Translations under genes and position numbers: made by a program
Part shown: positions 26,248 through 35,710 of the stretch, in pieces
How positions within the stretch are numbered: position 1 is the stretch's first letter
Layout of the letters: the number at the start of each line of letters is the position of its first letter
Assembly: GCF_001650875.1 (NCBI RefSeq)
Contig: NZ_LXYI01000005.1
Coordinates: 104,212 to 168,211 of the forward strand
Length of the DNA: 64,000 nt
Reading direction: 5' to 3'
From: Sulfitobacter sp. EhC04
Lineage (GTDB): Bacteria; Pseudomonadota; Alphaproteobacteria; Rhodobacterales; Rhodobacteraceae
The notes under the pieces: model-generated
Told to the model about the DNA's origin: nothing
Database searches by the model: none
What the model saw: the letters and a program-made list of their open reading frames with translations, nothing else

Positions 26248-27534
26248 ATGGCCCCCTTGCTCTACCGCGCCTGGGTGGGGGCCAGCATGCTGCTGGTGCC
26301 CTTTGCCGCTTGGGCTGTCACCCGCAAGCTGCGCCGCGCGGGCGTACCGGTGGTGCGCTGCCATGAAAAACTGGGCCATGCCACCGAACCGCGCGATCCT
26401 GACGCGCCGCTGATCTGGTTTCACGGGGCTTCCGTTGGCGAAACCCTGTCCGTGCTCGCCCTGATCACCCGCATGGGTGTGGCCCTGCCGCAGGCGCAGT
26501 TCCTGATCACCTCCGGCACCGCCACATCCGCCGCGCTGGTGGCGCGCCGTTTGCCGCCGCGCTGCGTGCACCAGTTCGCGCCGCTGGACGCGCCCGGCCC
26601 CCTGCGCCGGTTTCTGCGTCACTGGCGGCCCGATGCGGCGATCTTTGTGGAAAGCGAGCTTTGGCCGCAGATGCTGCGCCGCACCCGCGCCCAGGGCGCG
26701 CGGATGGCGCTGGTCAACGCCCGCCTTTCGGCCAAATCAATCGCCAACTGGCGCAGGTTTCCAAAAACCGCCCGCTATCTGTTCTCGGTCTTCGACTTGA
26801 TCCTGACCCAGAATGACGCGATGGCAAAGGCCATGGTCGAAATCAACGCGCCCCCCGACCGGGTCGCCCGCGGCATCAATCTCAAGTCGATGGCAGGCCC
26901 GCTGCCCCAGGACGAGGACACCCTGTTCGAGGCCCGCGCCGCCCTTGGCCGCCGCCCGGTCTGGATCGCCTCTTCCACCCATCCGGGCGAGGAACAGGCG
27001 GTGCTGGCCGCGCACCAAAACCTGCTGCACCGCTGGCCCGACCTCTGCCTGATCCTGGCCCCGCGCCATCCTGAACGCGGTCAGGAGGTGATGAACCTGA
27101 TCGCGGGCGCGGGCCTCAGCCTGACCCGCCGCACCCGCGGCGACATGCCGGGGGGGCAGGTTTTCCTAGCCGACACCATGGGCGAGCTGGGCACATGGTA
27201 TGCCCTTGGCGATATCGTCTTTCTCGGCGGTTCCCTGCGGCCCATCGGCGGGCATAATCCGTTCGAAGTGGCACAGGCAGGTGCCATGGTCCTGTCCGGC
27301 ACCCATGTCACCAATTTTGCGGAAACCTATGCGGTGATGGAAACACGCGGCGCGGCGCGGCTGATCGCGGATGGCGACGACCTGGCCCACCGAGTTGCAG
27401 ACCTGCTGGCCGACAAGGACGCCCTGCAAAAGGCCAGGGCCGCCGCCGCTGCCTATGCCCGCGACCAGACCGACCTGCTCGACAGCATCACCGCGCGGCT
27501 GGTCAAGGCGCTGGAGCTTGGCCCCGATGCCTGA
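26248..27534 (+). CDS. waaA: 3-deoxy-D-manno-octulosonic acid (Kdo) transferase
   Basis: Transfers Kdo to lipid A precursor at the inner face of the cytoplasmic membrane. It has an N-terminal hydrophobic anchor (residues 3-22) and then the family block LIWFHGASVGETLSVLALI, with the catalytic Glu in GASVGE. FVESELWPQML, ARLSAKS, IASSTHPGEE, LAPRHPER and GGSLRPIGGHNPFE are all typical of GT30 enzymes. 428 aa, normal. Its last codons overlap the start of the next glycosyltransferase gene, indicating an LPS-core pair. Confidence 0.95.
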   Translation: MAPLLYRAWVGASMLLVPFAAWAVTRKLRRAGVPVVRCHEKLGHATEPRDPDAPLIWFHGASVGETLSVLALITRMGVALPQAQFLITSGTATSAALVARRLPPRCVHQFAPLDAPGPLRRFLRHWRPDAAIFVESELWPQMLRRTRAQGARMALVNARLSAKSIANWRRFPKTARYLFSVFDLILTQNDAMAKAMVEINAPPDRVARGINLKSMAGPLPQDEDTLFEARAALGRRPVWIASSTHPGEEQAVLAAHQNLLHRWPDLCLILAPRHPERGQEVMNLIAGAGLSLTRRTRGDMPGGQVFLADTMGELGTWYALGDIVFLGGSLRPIGGHNPFEVAQAGAMVLSGTHVTNFAETYAVMETRGAARLIADGDDLAHRVADLLADKDALQKARAAAAAYARDQTDLLDSITARLVKALELGPDA

Positions 27535-28561
27535 GCTTTTTGTCACCAACTACAATCCCAACTTCACCGGCGTCTCGGCAACAGCGGCCAATGTGATCCG
27601 GCAGCAGATGACGCGTTACGAGCTTGCGCTGGTGGGCCAGCCCCTGCCCGGCTGCCCGGTGCCGCTGTCCCCGGCACAGGCCCATCTAGCCAGCCGCATC
27701 GGCCCGCCGGAAAACCACCCTTTCGCGATCTGGCACGTCCGCCGCAACCCCGAGATGCGCAGCGCGATCTGGCTGCGCGATGTCCGCCGCGCGCCGATCC
27801 GCATCGTCTTTACCTCTGCGGCACAGCGGTTGCATTCCGCCTATCCGCGCTGGCTGATCAGCCGCATGGATGCGGTCATCGCCACCACCGACAAGGCCGC
27901 CGGATTTGTCCCCCATGTCCGCGCCGTTGTGCCGCACGGGGTCGATACCGATCTGTTCACCCCGGCACCGGACCGCGCCGCCGCATGGCGCGCCCTGGGG
28001 TTCGGCGGCAGGCGCGGGATCGCCACCGTGGGGCGCATCCGCCCCGAAAAGGGAACAGATGTCTTTGTCGAGGCAATGCTGCGTTTCCTGCCCGATCATC
28101 CGGATGTCACCGCCCTTGTTGTCGGGCGCGCGGGCGGCAAGTTCGAGAGCTTTCTGTCCAGTCTCAGGAACAAAGTCACGGCGGCGGGGCTGACAGATCG
28201 CCTGCGCTTTGTCGGTGAAATCCCGGCCCCCGACCTGCCCGCCCTGATGCGCGCCCTGTCGCTGGTCATGCAACTGCCCCGCTACGAAGGCTATGGCATG
28301 GTCCCGCTCGAAGGGATGGCCAGCGGCACCCCCTTCGTGGGCAGCGAGGCTGGTTATTACCGCAGCTTTTCCGATGCGGGCCGCACCGGCACAATTGTGC
28401 CCCTCGACAATGCCGAAGCCGCCAGCGCCGCCGCAGCGGCCCTGCTTGACCGAACCGATGACATTGCAGAGGCCGCCCGCCAAACGGCCCTGACCCGGTT
28501 CAGCGCCCGCGCCGAAGCCGATGGTATAGATGCGGTCTATCAATCGCTCTGGCAGGGCTGA
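27527..28561 (+). CDS. Family 4 glycosyltransferase, probably LPS core
   Basis: A 344-residue GT-B glycosyltransferase. The C-terminal GT4 domain shows VGRIRPEKGTDVFVEAM, LVVGRAGG and the EGYGMVPLEGMASGTPFVGS nucleotide-sugar binding block. The start at 27527 overlaps the waaA stop by eight bases. Proteins of this type next to waaA in Rhodobacterales are annotated as LPS-core mannosyltransferases (LpcC-like). The donor sugar is inferred from context only. Confidence 0.88.
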   Translation: MPELFVTNYNPNFTGVSATAANVIRQQMTRYELALVGQPLPGCPVPLSPAQAHLASRIGPPENHPFAIWHVRRNPEMRSAIWLRDVRRAPIRIVFTSAAQRLHSAYPRWLISRMDAVIATTDKAAGFVPHVRAVVPHGVDTDLFTPAPDRAAAWRALGFGGRRGIATVGRIRPEKGTDVFVEAMLRFLPDHPDVTALVVGRAGGKFESFLSSLRNKVTAAGLTDRLRFVGEIPAPDLPALMRALSLVMQLPRYEGYGMVPLEGMASGTPFVGSEAGYYRSFSDAGRTGTIVPLDNAEAASAAAAALLDRTDDIAEAARQTALTRFSARAEADGIDAVYQSLWQG

Positions 28562-28599
28562 CACGGGCGCTCCGGTTGGCTTCCTGGCGCATCCCCCGC

Positions 28600-28621
28600 T
28601 TCTTTATGCCAAAAATACTCC
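28600..28621 (-). repeat. GGAGTATTTTTGGCATAAAGAA intergenic element
   Basis: Between two convergent genes the minus strand reads GGAGTATTTTTGGCATAAAG followed by AA. A near-identical copy with two changes lies at 32538-32560. It is AT-rich against GC-rich surroundings and without a reading frame. Function unknown. Confidence 0.5.
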
Positions 28622-28697
28622 AGAAAAACGCCTGCGCGGCGCGCACCACCCGGGTCACGCGAAACGGGACGGATCCCGGCCCGCCCCGCGCAAATGA

Positions 28698-29861
28698 TCA
28701 GGCCGCAGGCATCCGCTGTTCGACAACGCCCGCCCACCAGCTGCATCCCGCCGGGATCGCCTCGTCGTTGAAGTTGTACATCGGGTGATGCACCATCGCG
28801 CCCTCGCCATTGCCGACAAGGATGTAGGCCCCTGGCCGTTCCTCCAGCATAAAGGCGAAATCCTCCCCCCCCATGACCAGCGGTGCCTCGTCGCATTGGC
28901 CAGACACGCTGCGCGCCACATCGGCGGCAAAGTCGGTCTGCTCGGGGTGGTTCACCATCACCGGATAGTTGCGCTTGTAGTTCACCCGCGCCACGGCCCC
29001 GAACGTTGCCGCGATCCCTTCGCAAATCTCGGTCACGCGCTTTTCTGCCAGATCGCGAAGATCGTTGCTCAGGGTGCGCACGGTTCCCATCAGGTTCACC
29101 CGCTGCGGGATCACGTTGAACGCCTTGGAGGAGGATTCAATGGACGTGATCGACACCACGATATTGCCGATGGGGTCCGCATTGCGGCTGACAATGGTCT
29201 GCAACGCGGTAATGATATGCGCCGTCACCACCCCGGTATCAATCGTCTCTTGCGGCTTGGCCGCATGGCCGCCCAGGCCCTCGACCTCGATCTCCAGCAG
29301 ATCGGTCGCGGCAAAGAACGGACCGGTGCGAATGCCGAAACTGCCGGTGGGCATGCCGGGCCAATTGTGCATGCCATAGACCTCCTGAATGCCCCAGCGC
29401 TCCATCATGCCGTCATCGCACATGACCTTGCCACCGCCGCCGCCCTCTTCGGCGGGCTGAAAGATCACCACCGCCGTACCGTCGAAATTGCGCGTTTCCG
29501 CCAGATATTGCGCTGCCCCCAGCAGCATCGCGGTATGGCCGTCATGGCCGCAGGCATGCATCGCATTCGCTGTCTTGGAGGCATAGTCGAGCCCCGTCTG
29601 CTCGTGAATCGGCAGCGCGTCCATGTCGGCGCGCAGCCCGATCACCTTGCCCGATGCGGTGGACTTGCCCTTGATCACGCCCACCACCCCGGTGCGGCCG
29701 ATCCCCTCGACCACCTCGTCACAGCCAAAGCCGCGCAGCTTTTCAGCGACCGTGGCCGAGGTGCGATGCGTCTCGAACAGGATTTCGGGGTGTTCATGCA
29801 GATCACGCCGCCAGGCGGTGATGTCATCATGCAGTTCGGCAAAGCGGTTCTTGACGGGCAT
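28698..29861 (-). CDS. M20 family amidohydrolase, copy 1
   Basis: A 387-residue metal-dependent amidohydrolase of the hippurate hydrolase/N-acyl-amino-acid (IAA-amino acid) group. Metal-ligand blocks are GLRADMDALPIHEQTG, MHACGHDGHTAMLLGAA, the FQPAEEGGGGG catalytic Glu pair, the MHNWPGMPTGSFG segment and a C-terminal GGEDFAFML ligand. The start at 29861 (MPVKNRFAELHDD) matches that of the next gene (MPIKNRFAETHAE). The two genes are clear tandem paralogues on the same strand. The natural substrate is unknown. Confidence 0.92.
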   Translation of the reverse strand: MPVKNRFAELHDDITAWRRDLHEHPEILFETHRTSATVAEKLRGFGCDEVVEGIGRTGVVGVIKGKSTASGKVIGLRADMDALPIHEQTGLDYASKTANAMHACGHDGHTAMLLGAAQYLAETRNFDGTAVVIFQPAEEGGGGGKVMCDDGMMERWGIQEVYGMHNWPGMPTGSFGIRTGPFFAATDLLEIEVEGLGGHAAKPQETIDTGVVTAHIITALQTIVSRNADPIGNIVVSITSIESSSKAFNVIPQRVNLMGTVRTLSNDLRDLAEKRVTEICEGIAATFGAVARVNYKRNYPVMVNHPEQTDFAADVARSVSGQCDEAPLVMGGEDFAFMLEERPGAYILVGNGEGAMVHHPMYNFNDEAIPAGCSWWAGVVEQRMPAA

Positions 29862-29963
29862 CGGGTATCCTTTTCGATGGTTTGGGGCACGGGGCCGCCT
29901 CGAAGAGTCGGCTGCCTGCAAAATGTCCGGCAGATGGGCGATCCGCCCACCTTTCGCCTTGGT

Positions 29964-31130
29964 CTATCCCACCGGCATCCGGGTTTCCACCAGTTCGGCA
30001 AACCACGTACAACCCGCCGGAATCGCTTCGTCGTTGAAGTCGTATTCCGGGTGGTGCAGCGATGCGCTGTCGCCGTTGCCGATCATCATATAGGCACCGG
30101 GCCGCGCGTTCAGCATGTAGGAAAAATCCTCGCCCGCCATCACCGGCGGCAGGTCGCGCAGCACGCCGGGGGCCACCTTGTCGGCCATGTCGGCGGCAAA
30201 ATCGGTCTGGTCGGGGTGGTTGACCGTCACCGGGTAGCCGCGCGTATAAGTGATCCCTGCCTTGCACTGATAGGCCGCTGCGGTATGGGTCACCACCTCG
30301 TGAAACCGCGCTTCGGCGAGGTTGCGCACTTCTTCGTCGAGCGTGCGCACCGTGCCCCGAAGCCGCACGGACTGAGGCAGGATGTTGTGGCTGTCGGTGT
30401 CGCTTTGGACCGTGGTGACGGACACGACCACCTGTTTCACCGGGTCCACGTTGCGCGAGGCAATGCTTTGCAGCGCCACCACCACATGCGCCGCCGCAAG
30501 GTTGCTGTCCGCGCCGTTATGCGGGGCCGCCGCATGGCTGCCGCGCCCTTCGATAATGACCTCGAATTCATCCGCCGCCGCCAGCAGCGCCCCGTGACGG
30601 ATCGCGAATTCACCCGCCGGAAAGAACGGCATGTTGTGCATGCCGTAAACTTCCTGCACACCCCAACGGTCCATCAGGCCGTCCTTGACCATCTCGTTGC
30701 CGCCGCCGCCGCCCTCTTCGGCGGGCTGAAAGATCAGCACACAGCGGCCATCGAAATTGCGTGTCTCGGCCAGATATTGCGCCGCGCCCAGCAGCATCGC
30801 GGTATGCCCGTCATGACCGCAGGCATGCATCTTTCCCGGCACCTTCGACGCATAGTCCAGCCCCGTCGCCTCGGTGATCGGCAGCGCATCCATATCCGCC
30901 CGCAGCCCCAGCGTCCGCCCGGAGGTGTTCGTGCGCCCCTCGATCACCGCCACAAGCCCGGTCCTGCCGATGCCAGTGGTGATATCCGTGATGCCAAAAC
31001 TGCGCAGCTTCTCCTCGACGAATTTCACCGTCTCATGCACATCGAACAGCAGTTCCGGATTTTCATGCAGATGCCTGCGCCAGGCGGTAATCTCGGCATG
31101 GGTCTCGGCAAAACGATTCTTGATAGGCAT
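29964..31130 (-). CDS. M20 family amidohydrolase, copy 2
   Basis: A 388-residue paralogue of the gene just downstream, alignable from first to last residue (MPIKNRFAETHAEITAWRRH; GLRADMDALPITEATG; MHACGHDGHTAML; FQPAEEGGGGG; AGEDFSYML). It shares the group's two-zinc ligands. The copies differ mainly in the lid domain, which suggests divergence of substrate rather than a recent duplication. The 102-bp gap to copy 1 contains a short TGGGCG-ATC-CGCCCA palindrome (29935-29949). Confidence 0.92.
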   Translation of the reverse strand: MPIKNRFAETHAEITAWRRHLHENPELLFDVHETVKFVEEKLRSFGITDITTGIGRTGLVAVIEGRTNTSGRTLGLRADMDALPITEATGLDYASKVPGKMHACGHDGHTAMLLGAAQYLAETRNFDGRCVLIFQPAEEGGGGGNEMVKDGLMDRWGVQEVYGMHNMPFFPAGEFAIRHGALLAAADEFEVIIEGRGSHAAAPHNGADSNLAAAHVVVALQSIASRNVDPVKQVVVSVTTVQSDTDSHNILPQSVRLRGTVRTLDEEVRNLAEARFHEVVTHTAAAYQCKAGITYTRGYPVTVNHPDQTDFAADMADKVAPGVLRDLPPVMAGEDFSYMLNARPGAYMMIGNGDSASLHHPEYDFNDEAIPAGCTWFAELVETRMPVG

Positions 31131-31154
31131 GAAATGTCCTTCGCATGAAGTGTG

Positions 31155-32498
31155 TCAGAGAGGCGGCAGCCGGATCGGGCTTCCATCGGTGAATCGGCTG
31201 GCGCGGAATCTGGTCAGATCATGGCCCACCTCGTCCCCCATGACCAGAGCGGCCAGGCAACGCCCCGCCCCCGGCCCGATCCCAAATCCATGGCCTGACA
31301 TGCCGGTGCCGATCACCAGCCCCTCTATGTCGGGGCTGCGGTCCAGCACCGGGACAACATCGGGCATGGTGTCGATCATCCCTGCCCAGGCCGCCTTGAC
31401 CGTGACCGGCCCCAGACCCGGATACAGAGCCGCGAAATCGCGCCGGACCCGCGCCACCAGCCGGGCGTTCGGCGCGGGGTTCAGTATCCGCATCCGCTCA
31501 AACGGGCTTTGATCCTCTGCCCCCCAGCGGCGCGGCGTGCGCCAGCCATCGGGAAAACCGCGCGGCGCGGCCGGGCGATAGGTCTGATCGAAGGGGGCCG
31601 CACGCAACTGCGGCAGGTAATGCGGCAATGCGCGAAAAGCATCCGGCCCGATGAACAGTTCCGCCACACCGCCCGCCGCCAGCGTATAGCCACCATCCGC
31701 ACGCCGCCGGAAAGCCAGCCGTTTGTCCGCTGCGGCCCCGGCATGAACATCCGCGATCGGGGCGGTCGCCACCACCGTCTCGCGCACCGAAAGTTGCGGC
31801 AGGGAAATGCCGTGATTGCGCAGGAACAAGGCCGACCAGGCCCCGCCTGCCAGAACCACCTGTGCGCAGGTGATGCGCCCGGCTTCGGTAAAAACCCCGG
31901 TGATCCGCCCCGCCGCGACGTCCAGCCGACGCACCGCGCAGCCCTCCACGATTCGCACGCCTGCGCGCGCGGCAATGCGCGCCAGTGCCGGCACCGCCAG
32001 CCAGGGCTCGGCCCGCATGTCGGAGGGCGTGGTCATTGCCCCGGCATAACGCCGCGCAAGCCCCGGAAACATCGCCGCCACCGCGCCGGGGTCCAGCATC
32101 CGCGTGTCCACCCCATGTGCCGTCGCGATCCCGGCCCAGGCCTCATAACCCGCCATCTGCCGGGCGTTGTCGGCAAGATAGGTCACCCCGGTCTGGCGCA
32201 ATCCGATATCCATATCGGCCTCGTCAGCCAGTTCGCGCCACAGCCGCAGCGCCTCGATCATGATCGGCAATTCCGCAGGGTCGCGGCCCTGCTGGCGTAT
32301 CCAGCCCCAGTTGCGCGAGGATTGCTCGCCCGCGATGCGTCCCTTTTCCAACAGGGTGACGCGGCGCCCGGCGCGCGCCAGATAAAGCGCGGTGCAGACC
32401 CCGATGACGCCGCCACCGATCACCACCACATCGGTCTGCGATGGCGGCGGTCCGGGATAGACCGCCCGATTGTCCAGCGTGATCGGAAACCCGCTCAA
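31155..32498 (-). CDS. FAD-dependent oxidoreductase (DadA-like, D-amino-acid oxidase fold)
   Basis: A glycine-oxidase/D-amino-acid-dehydrogenase type flavoprotein. The dinucleotide-binding motif VVIGGGVIGVCTALYLARAG with the acidic ending VTLLEKG is at the N-terminus. SSRNWGWIRQQGRD follows, and a C-terminal VIGTGMSGHGFGIGPGAGR closes the FAD site. The start is uncertain. The only upstream ATG (32585) lies before a repeat element at 32538-32560 that would then be translated, so I prefer the TTG at 32498 with GGGGG ahead (447 aa). It stands between amidohydrolases and an ArgE-like gene and probably oxidises an amine or amino acid released by them. Confidence 0.85.
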   Translation of the reverse strand: MSGFPITLDNRAVYPGPPPSQTDVVVIGGGVIGVCTALYLARAGRRVTLLEKGRIAGEQSSRNWGWIRQQGRDPAELPIMIEALRLWRELADEADMDIGLRQTGVTYLADNARQMAGYEAWAGIATAHGVDTRMLDPGAVAAMFPGLARRYAGAMTTPSDMRAEPWLAVPALARIAARAGVRIVEGCAVRRLDVAAGRITGVFTEAGRITCAQVVLAGGAWSALFLRNHGISLPQLSVRETVVATAPIADVHAGAAADKRLAFRRRADGGYTLAAGGVAELFIGPDAFRALPHYLPQLRAAPFDQTYRPAAPRGFPDGWRTPRRWGAEDQSPFERMRILNPAPNARLVARVRRDFAALYPGLGPVTVKAAWAGMIDTMPDVVPVLDRSPDIEGLVIGTGMSGHGFGIGPGAGRCLAALVMGDEVGHDLTRFRASRFTDGSPIRLPPL

Positions 32499-32537
32499 TT
32501 CAGGTGCCCCCGTCCCGGAACAGGGCGCAGGCCCCAC

Positions 32538-32560
32538 TTCTTTATGCCAGAAATACTCGG
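32538..32560 (-). repeat. CCGAGTATTTCTGGCATAAAGAA intergenic element
   Basis: Second close copy of the element at 28600-28621. It differs at the G of GGAG and by C for T within the T-run. It lies just upstream of the FAD oxidoreductase start. Confidence 0.5.
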
Positions 32561-32628
32561 AACGAAGGCCGCCACAGATCGCCACGGCAAGGATGATCTC
32601 TTACCCCGGCATTCATCCCTAAGCTGCA

Positions 32629-33792
32629 TCAGGCCCCCAGACGCGCTACCAGCTTCTTCATGAAATCATGGCCCGCCTCGAACTGGCTGACCTCGATGAA
32701 TTCATTGGGCTGATGGGCCTGGTCGATGCTGCCCGGCCCGCAGATCACGGCGGAATAGCCCGCCGCCTGGAACTGCCCGGCCTCGGTGCCATAGCTGACC
32801 TTGTGACTGGCATTGTCGCCGGTGATCTGGCGCACCAGCGTCTCGGCGGCACCCTCTTCCTCGGGCTGCAATGCAGGCACGTCGAAACGCTCGGAAATGT
32901 CGATCCGCGCCTCCGGCACCACCGATTGCATCTGCTTTTCCACCGTGCGCACCTTCTTGAGATAGGCGGTGGCCCAGGCATCCTTGTCCTCGCCGGGGAC
33001 CACGCGGAAATCCATCGCAAAGTTGCAGTCCTTGGCGGTGATGTTATGCGCCGTCCCCCCCGAGATCACACCCACATGCAAGGTGGTGAAGGGCGGATCG
33101 AACATCGCGGCCAGCGCCGTGGGTTTGGAGGCCATGTTTTCGGTGTTCATTTCATTGGCCCATTCGATCAGCTTGGCACCGGCCATGATCGCATTCACAC
33201 CCTTGTGCAGCATCGAGGAATGGACCTCGAAGCCGATCAGATGGGTGTCAAAACCGATGCCACCCTTGTGCCCGGTCACAGCCTGCAAACTTGATGGCTC
33301 ACCCACGATCACGGCAGAGCCCTTGGGCAGCACCGGCTGCATCGCCGCGATCATCGGCGGCGCGCCGGTACAGCCGACCTCTTCGTCGAAACTCAGCGCC
33401 ACCTGCAAAGGCCGGGTGACACCGGCATATTTCGCCTCCACCAGCGCCCAGAGCGCGAGCGCGTCGAATCCCTTCATGTCGCAGGTGCCACGGCCAAAGT
33501 ATTTGCCGTCCTTTTCGACCACGGTGAACGGGTCACTGTCCCAGGGCTGCCCGTCGATCGGCACCACGTCGGTGTGCCCGGACAGGACCACCGCGCCCTC
33601 TTCCCACGGGCCCACATGGGCAAAAAGCGCGTGCTTGGGCTGTTCGGGGTCGATGTAGCGGTGGGTTTCGATGCCGTGGCTGCCGAGGTAATCCGCCACC
33701 CAGTCAATCAGCGGAATATTGGTGTCGCGGCTGACGGTCGGAAAGCTGATCAGTTTCTCCATCAGCTGAAACGGGGTCATGCGGTCGGTCAT
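32629..33792 (-). CDS. argE: Acetylornithine deacetylase / M20A ArgE family peptidase
   Basis: A 387-residue two-zinc deacylase. The metal-site blocks are VVLSGHTDVVPIDGQPWDS, GRGTCDMKGFDALAL and SFDEEVGCTGAPPMI, and the C-terminal histidine is in IDQAHQPNEFIE. The sequence fits ArgE of Rhodobacterales (N-acetylornithine to ornithine), though related N-acyl-amino-acid deacylases are possible in this amidohydrolase-rich neighbourhood. The start at 33792 (MTDRMTPFQLMEKLISF) is chosen because the longer frame would translate a palindromic repeat (33816-33860). Confidence 0.88.
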   Translation of the reverse strand: MTDRMTPFQLMEKLISFPTVSRDTNIPLIDWVADYLGSHGIETHRYIDPEQPKHALFAHVGPWEEGAVVLSGHTDVVPIDGQPWDSDPFTVVEKDGKYFGRGTCDMKGFDALALWALVEAKYAGVTRPLQVALSFDEEVGCTGAPPMIAAMQPVLPKGSAVIVGEPSSLQAVTGHKGGIGFDTHLIGFEVHSSMLHKGVNAIMAGAKLIEWANEMNTENMASKPTALAAMFDPPFTTLHVGVISGGTAHNITAKDCNFAMDFRVVPGEDKDAWATAYLKKVRTVEKQMQSVVPEARIDISERFDVPALQPEEEGAAETLVRQITGDNASHKVSYGTEAGQFQAAGYSAVICGPGSIDQAHQPNEFIEVSQFEAGHDFMKKLVARLGA

Positions 33793-33815
33793 TACGGCTC
33801 CATCTGCTAAGGGGC

Positions 33816-33860
33816 CCGTTTTCTTCGAAGAAAACGGACCGAAATTTTCCAAAATTTCGG
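33816..33860. repeat. Solo double-palindrome element
   Basis: Two adjacent palindromes: CCGTTTTCTTC/GAAGAAAACGG (33816-33837, perfect) and CCGAAATTTT-CC-AAAATTTCGG (33839-33860, perfect). The same pair, in the opposite order on this strand, makes up the array at 43517-43997. It lies between argE and the peptide ABC ATPase gene, both leftward, directly after the ATPase stop, where it could end transcription. Confidence 0.65.
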
Positions 33861-33877
33861 CACCCGGACCCCCACCG

Positions 33878-35710
33878 TCAATAGCCGCTGTCGCTGGTCA
33901 GCACCAGATGCCCCGGCTCGACTTCCCTGTACTCAGACGGGCCCGCGACGTAATCGACCGAATGGATCGGCGACGGGATCGGTTTGAAATTCAGCTCGCT
34001 CTCCTTCTTGCGCTGGCGCGGGTCCGCCACCGGCACGGCCTTCATCAGGGCCTGGGTATAGGGATGCTGCGGATTTTCGAAAACGCTGCTGCGCGGCCCC
34101 AGTTCCACGATGCGCCCCAGGTACATCACGCCGACCTGATGGCTGACCCGTTCGACCACCGCCATGTCATGGCTGATGAACAGGAACGACAGCCCCAGTT
34201 CGGCCTGCAATTCCATCATCAGGTTCAGCACCTGCGCCTGAACGCTCACATCCAGCGCGCTGACCGCCTCATCGGCGATGATCAGCTTTGGGTTCAGCGC
34301 CAGCGCACGGGCAATCGCGACCCGCTGGCGTTGCCCGCCCGACAATTCATGGGGGAAACGGCGCATGAAGCTGCGTGGCAGTTCGACCCGGTCGAACAGC
34401 ATCTCGACCCGTTTGCCGACATCGGCCCCCTTGAGCGTTCTGAAGTTGTGGATCGGCTCCGCCACCTGATCGGCAAGCTGCATCTGCGGGTTGAGCGAGG
34501 CGAAAGGATCCTGAAAGATCATCTGCATGTCCAGCCGCGCGGTACGCAGATCGCGCTGGTTCAGCGCCATGATGTCCTTGCCGTCAATGTTGATCTCGCC
34601 CGACAGCGGCTCCACCAGCCGCAGAATCGACCGGCCCGCCGTGGATTTCCCGCAGCCCGATTCCCCCACCAGGCTCAGGGTCTGCCCCTTGTTGATGCTG
34701 AACGACAGATCCTCCACCGCATGAACATTGGCCACCGTGCGGCGCAGGAACCCACCTGTGACCGCAAACCGCGTGGTCAGGTTCCTGACCGTCAGCAGGG
34801 TCTCGTTGGTGCCCTTGATCGGCTTGATCTCCTGGCCCCTGGTGCCCAACAGCTTCATCGGCTCGGGATAGGCCTTGCCGGTCATCTCGCCCAGTTTGGG
34901 CACAGCCGCCAGCAGCGCCTTGGTATAGGCGTGCTTGGGGTTTTCGAATATCTCCTCGACGGGGCCCTCCTCGACCTTGAGACCGCGGAACATCACCACC
35001 ACGCGGTCCGCCATCTGGGCCACCACCGCCATGTCATGGGTAATGAACATCACCGCCGTGCCGGTCTCGCGCTTGAGGCGGTCCATCAGGGCCAGAATCT
35101 CTGCCTGAATCGTCACATCCAGCGCCGTGGTCGGCTCATCCGCGATCAGCAGGCGCGGCTCGCAGGCCAGCGCCATCGCGATCACCACGCGCTGGCGCAT
35201 GCCGCCCGACAGCTCGTGCGGATATTGTTTCAACCGCCGCTCCGGCTCCGGGATGCGGACCTGTTTCAGCAGCGCCAGCGCGCGTTCTTCCGCCTGCGCC
35301 TTGCTGAGGTGCTTGTGCAGGCGCAGCCCTTCGGTCATCTGGCGGCCGACCGTGAAAACCGGGTTCAGCGCGGTCATCGGTTCTTGAAAGATCATCCCGA
35401 TCTCATTGCCCCGGATGCGGCGCATCAGGGCCTGATCGGTCTGGGCGAGGTCGATTTCCCCTCCCTCCGAGCGATTAAAAAGCAGGCGACCACCCGCGAT
35501 TTCGCCGCCGCCATATTCGATCAGGCGCATCAGCGACAGCGAGGACACCGATTTCCCGGAACCGGATTCGCCCACAACACAGACGGTTTCGCCGGGTTTG
35601 ATGTCAAAACTGACATCTTCGACCCCTACAACCGGACCGTCCTTGGTTTGAAATTCGACACGTAAGCCCTTGATTTGCGCTATCGGTGCCGCGCTTGAGT
35701 AATCCAGCAT
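33878..35710 (-). CDS. Fused double-ATPase of a peptide ABC transporter
   Basis: A 610-residue protein made of two complete nucleotide-binding domains in the order DppD-like then DppF-like. The first has GESGSGKS (about residue 44), LSGGMRQRV and LLIADEPTTALD. The second has GESGCGKS, LSGGQRQRVAIARAL and LIIADEAVSALD. The oligopeptide C-terminal extension follows each. The start at 35710 has a GGGGGAAG ribosome site; longer frames run into the intergenic region. It faces the binding-protein gene across a 308-bp divergent region and presumably energises the two permeases of that operon. Confidence 0.94.
   Translation of the reverse strand: MLDYSSAAPIAQIKGLRVEFQTKDGPVVGVEDVSFDIKPGETVCVVGESGSGKSVSSLSLMRLIEYGGGEIAGGRLLFNRSEGGEIDLAQTDQALMRRIRGNEIGMIFQEPMTALNPVFTVGRQMTEGLRLHKHLSKAQAEERALALLKQVRIPEPERRLKQYPHELSGGMRQRVVIAMALACEPRLLIADEPTTALDVTIQAEILALMDRLKRETGTAVMFITHDMAVVAQMADRVVVMFRGLKVEEGPVEEIFENPKHAYTKALLAAVPKLGEMTGKAYPEPMKLLGTRGQEIKPIKGTNETLLTVRNLTTRFAVTGGFLRRTVANVHAVEDLSFSINKGQTLSLVGESGCGKSTAGRSILRLVEPLSGEINIDGKDIMALNQRDLRTARLDMQMIFQDPFASLNPQMQLADQVAEPIHNFRTLKGADVGKRVEMLFDRVELPRSFMRRFPHELSGGQRQRVAIARALALNPKLIIADEAVSALDVSVQAQVLNLMMELQAELGLSFLFISHDMAVVERVSHQVGVMYLGRIVELGPRSSVFENPQHPYTQALMKAVPVADPRQRKKESELNFKPIPSPIHSVDYVAGPSEYREVEPGHLVLTSDSGY

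Noticed and set aside
28785..31148. 787-codon plus-strand open frame across both M20 amidohydrolases.
   Set aside because: Internal similarity between its two halves merely mirrors the two paralogous genes on the other strand.
33793..33852. Extended N-terminus of the ArgE-like protein starting at 33852.
   Set aside because: The extra 20 codons translate the palindromic repeat at 33816-33860. The internal Met at 33792 matches the family start.
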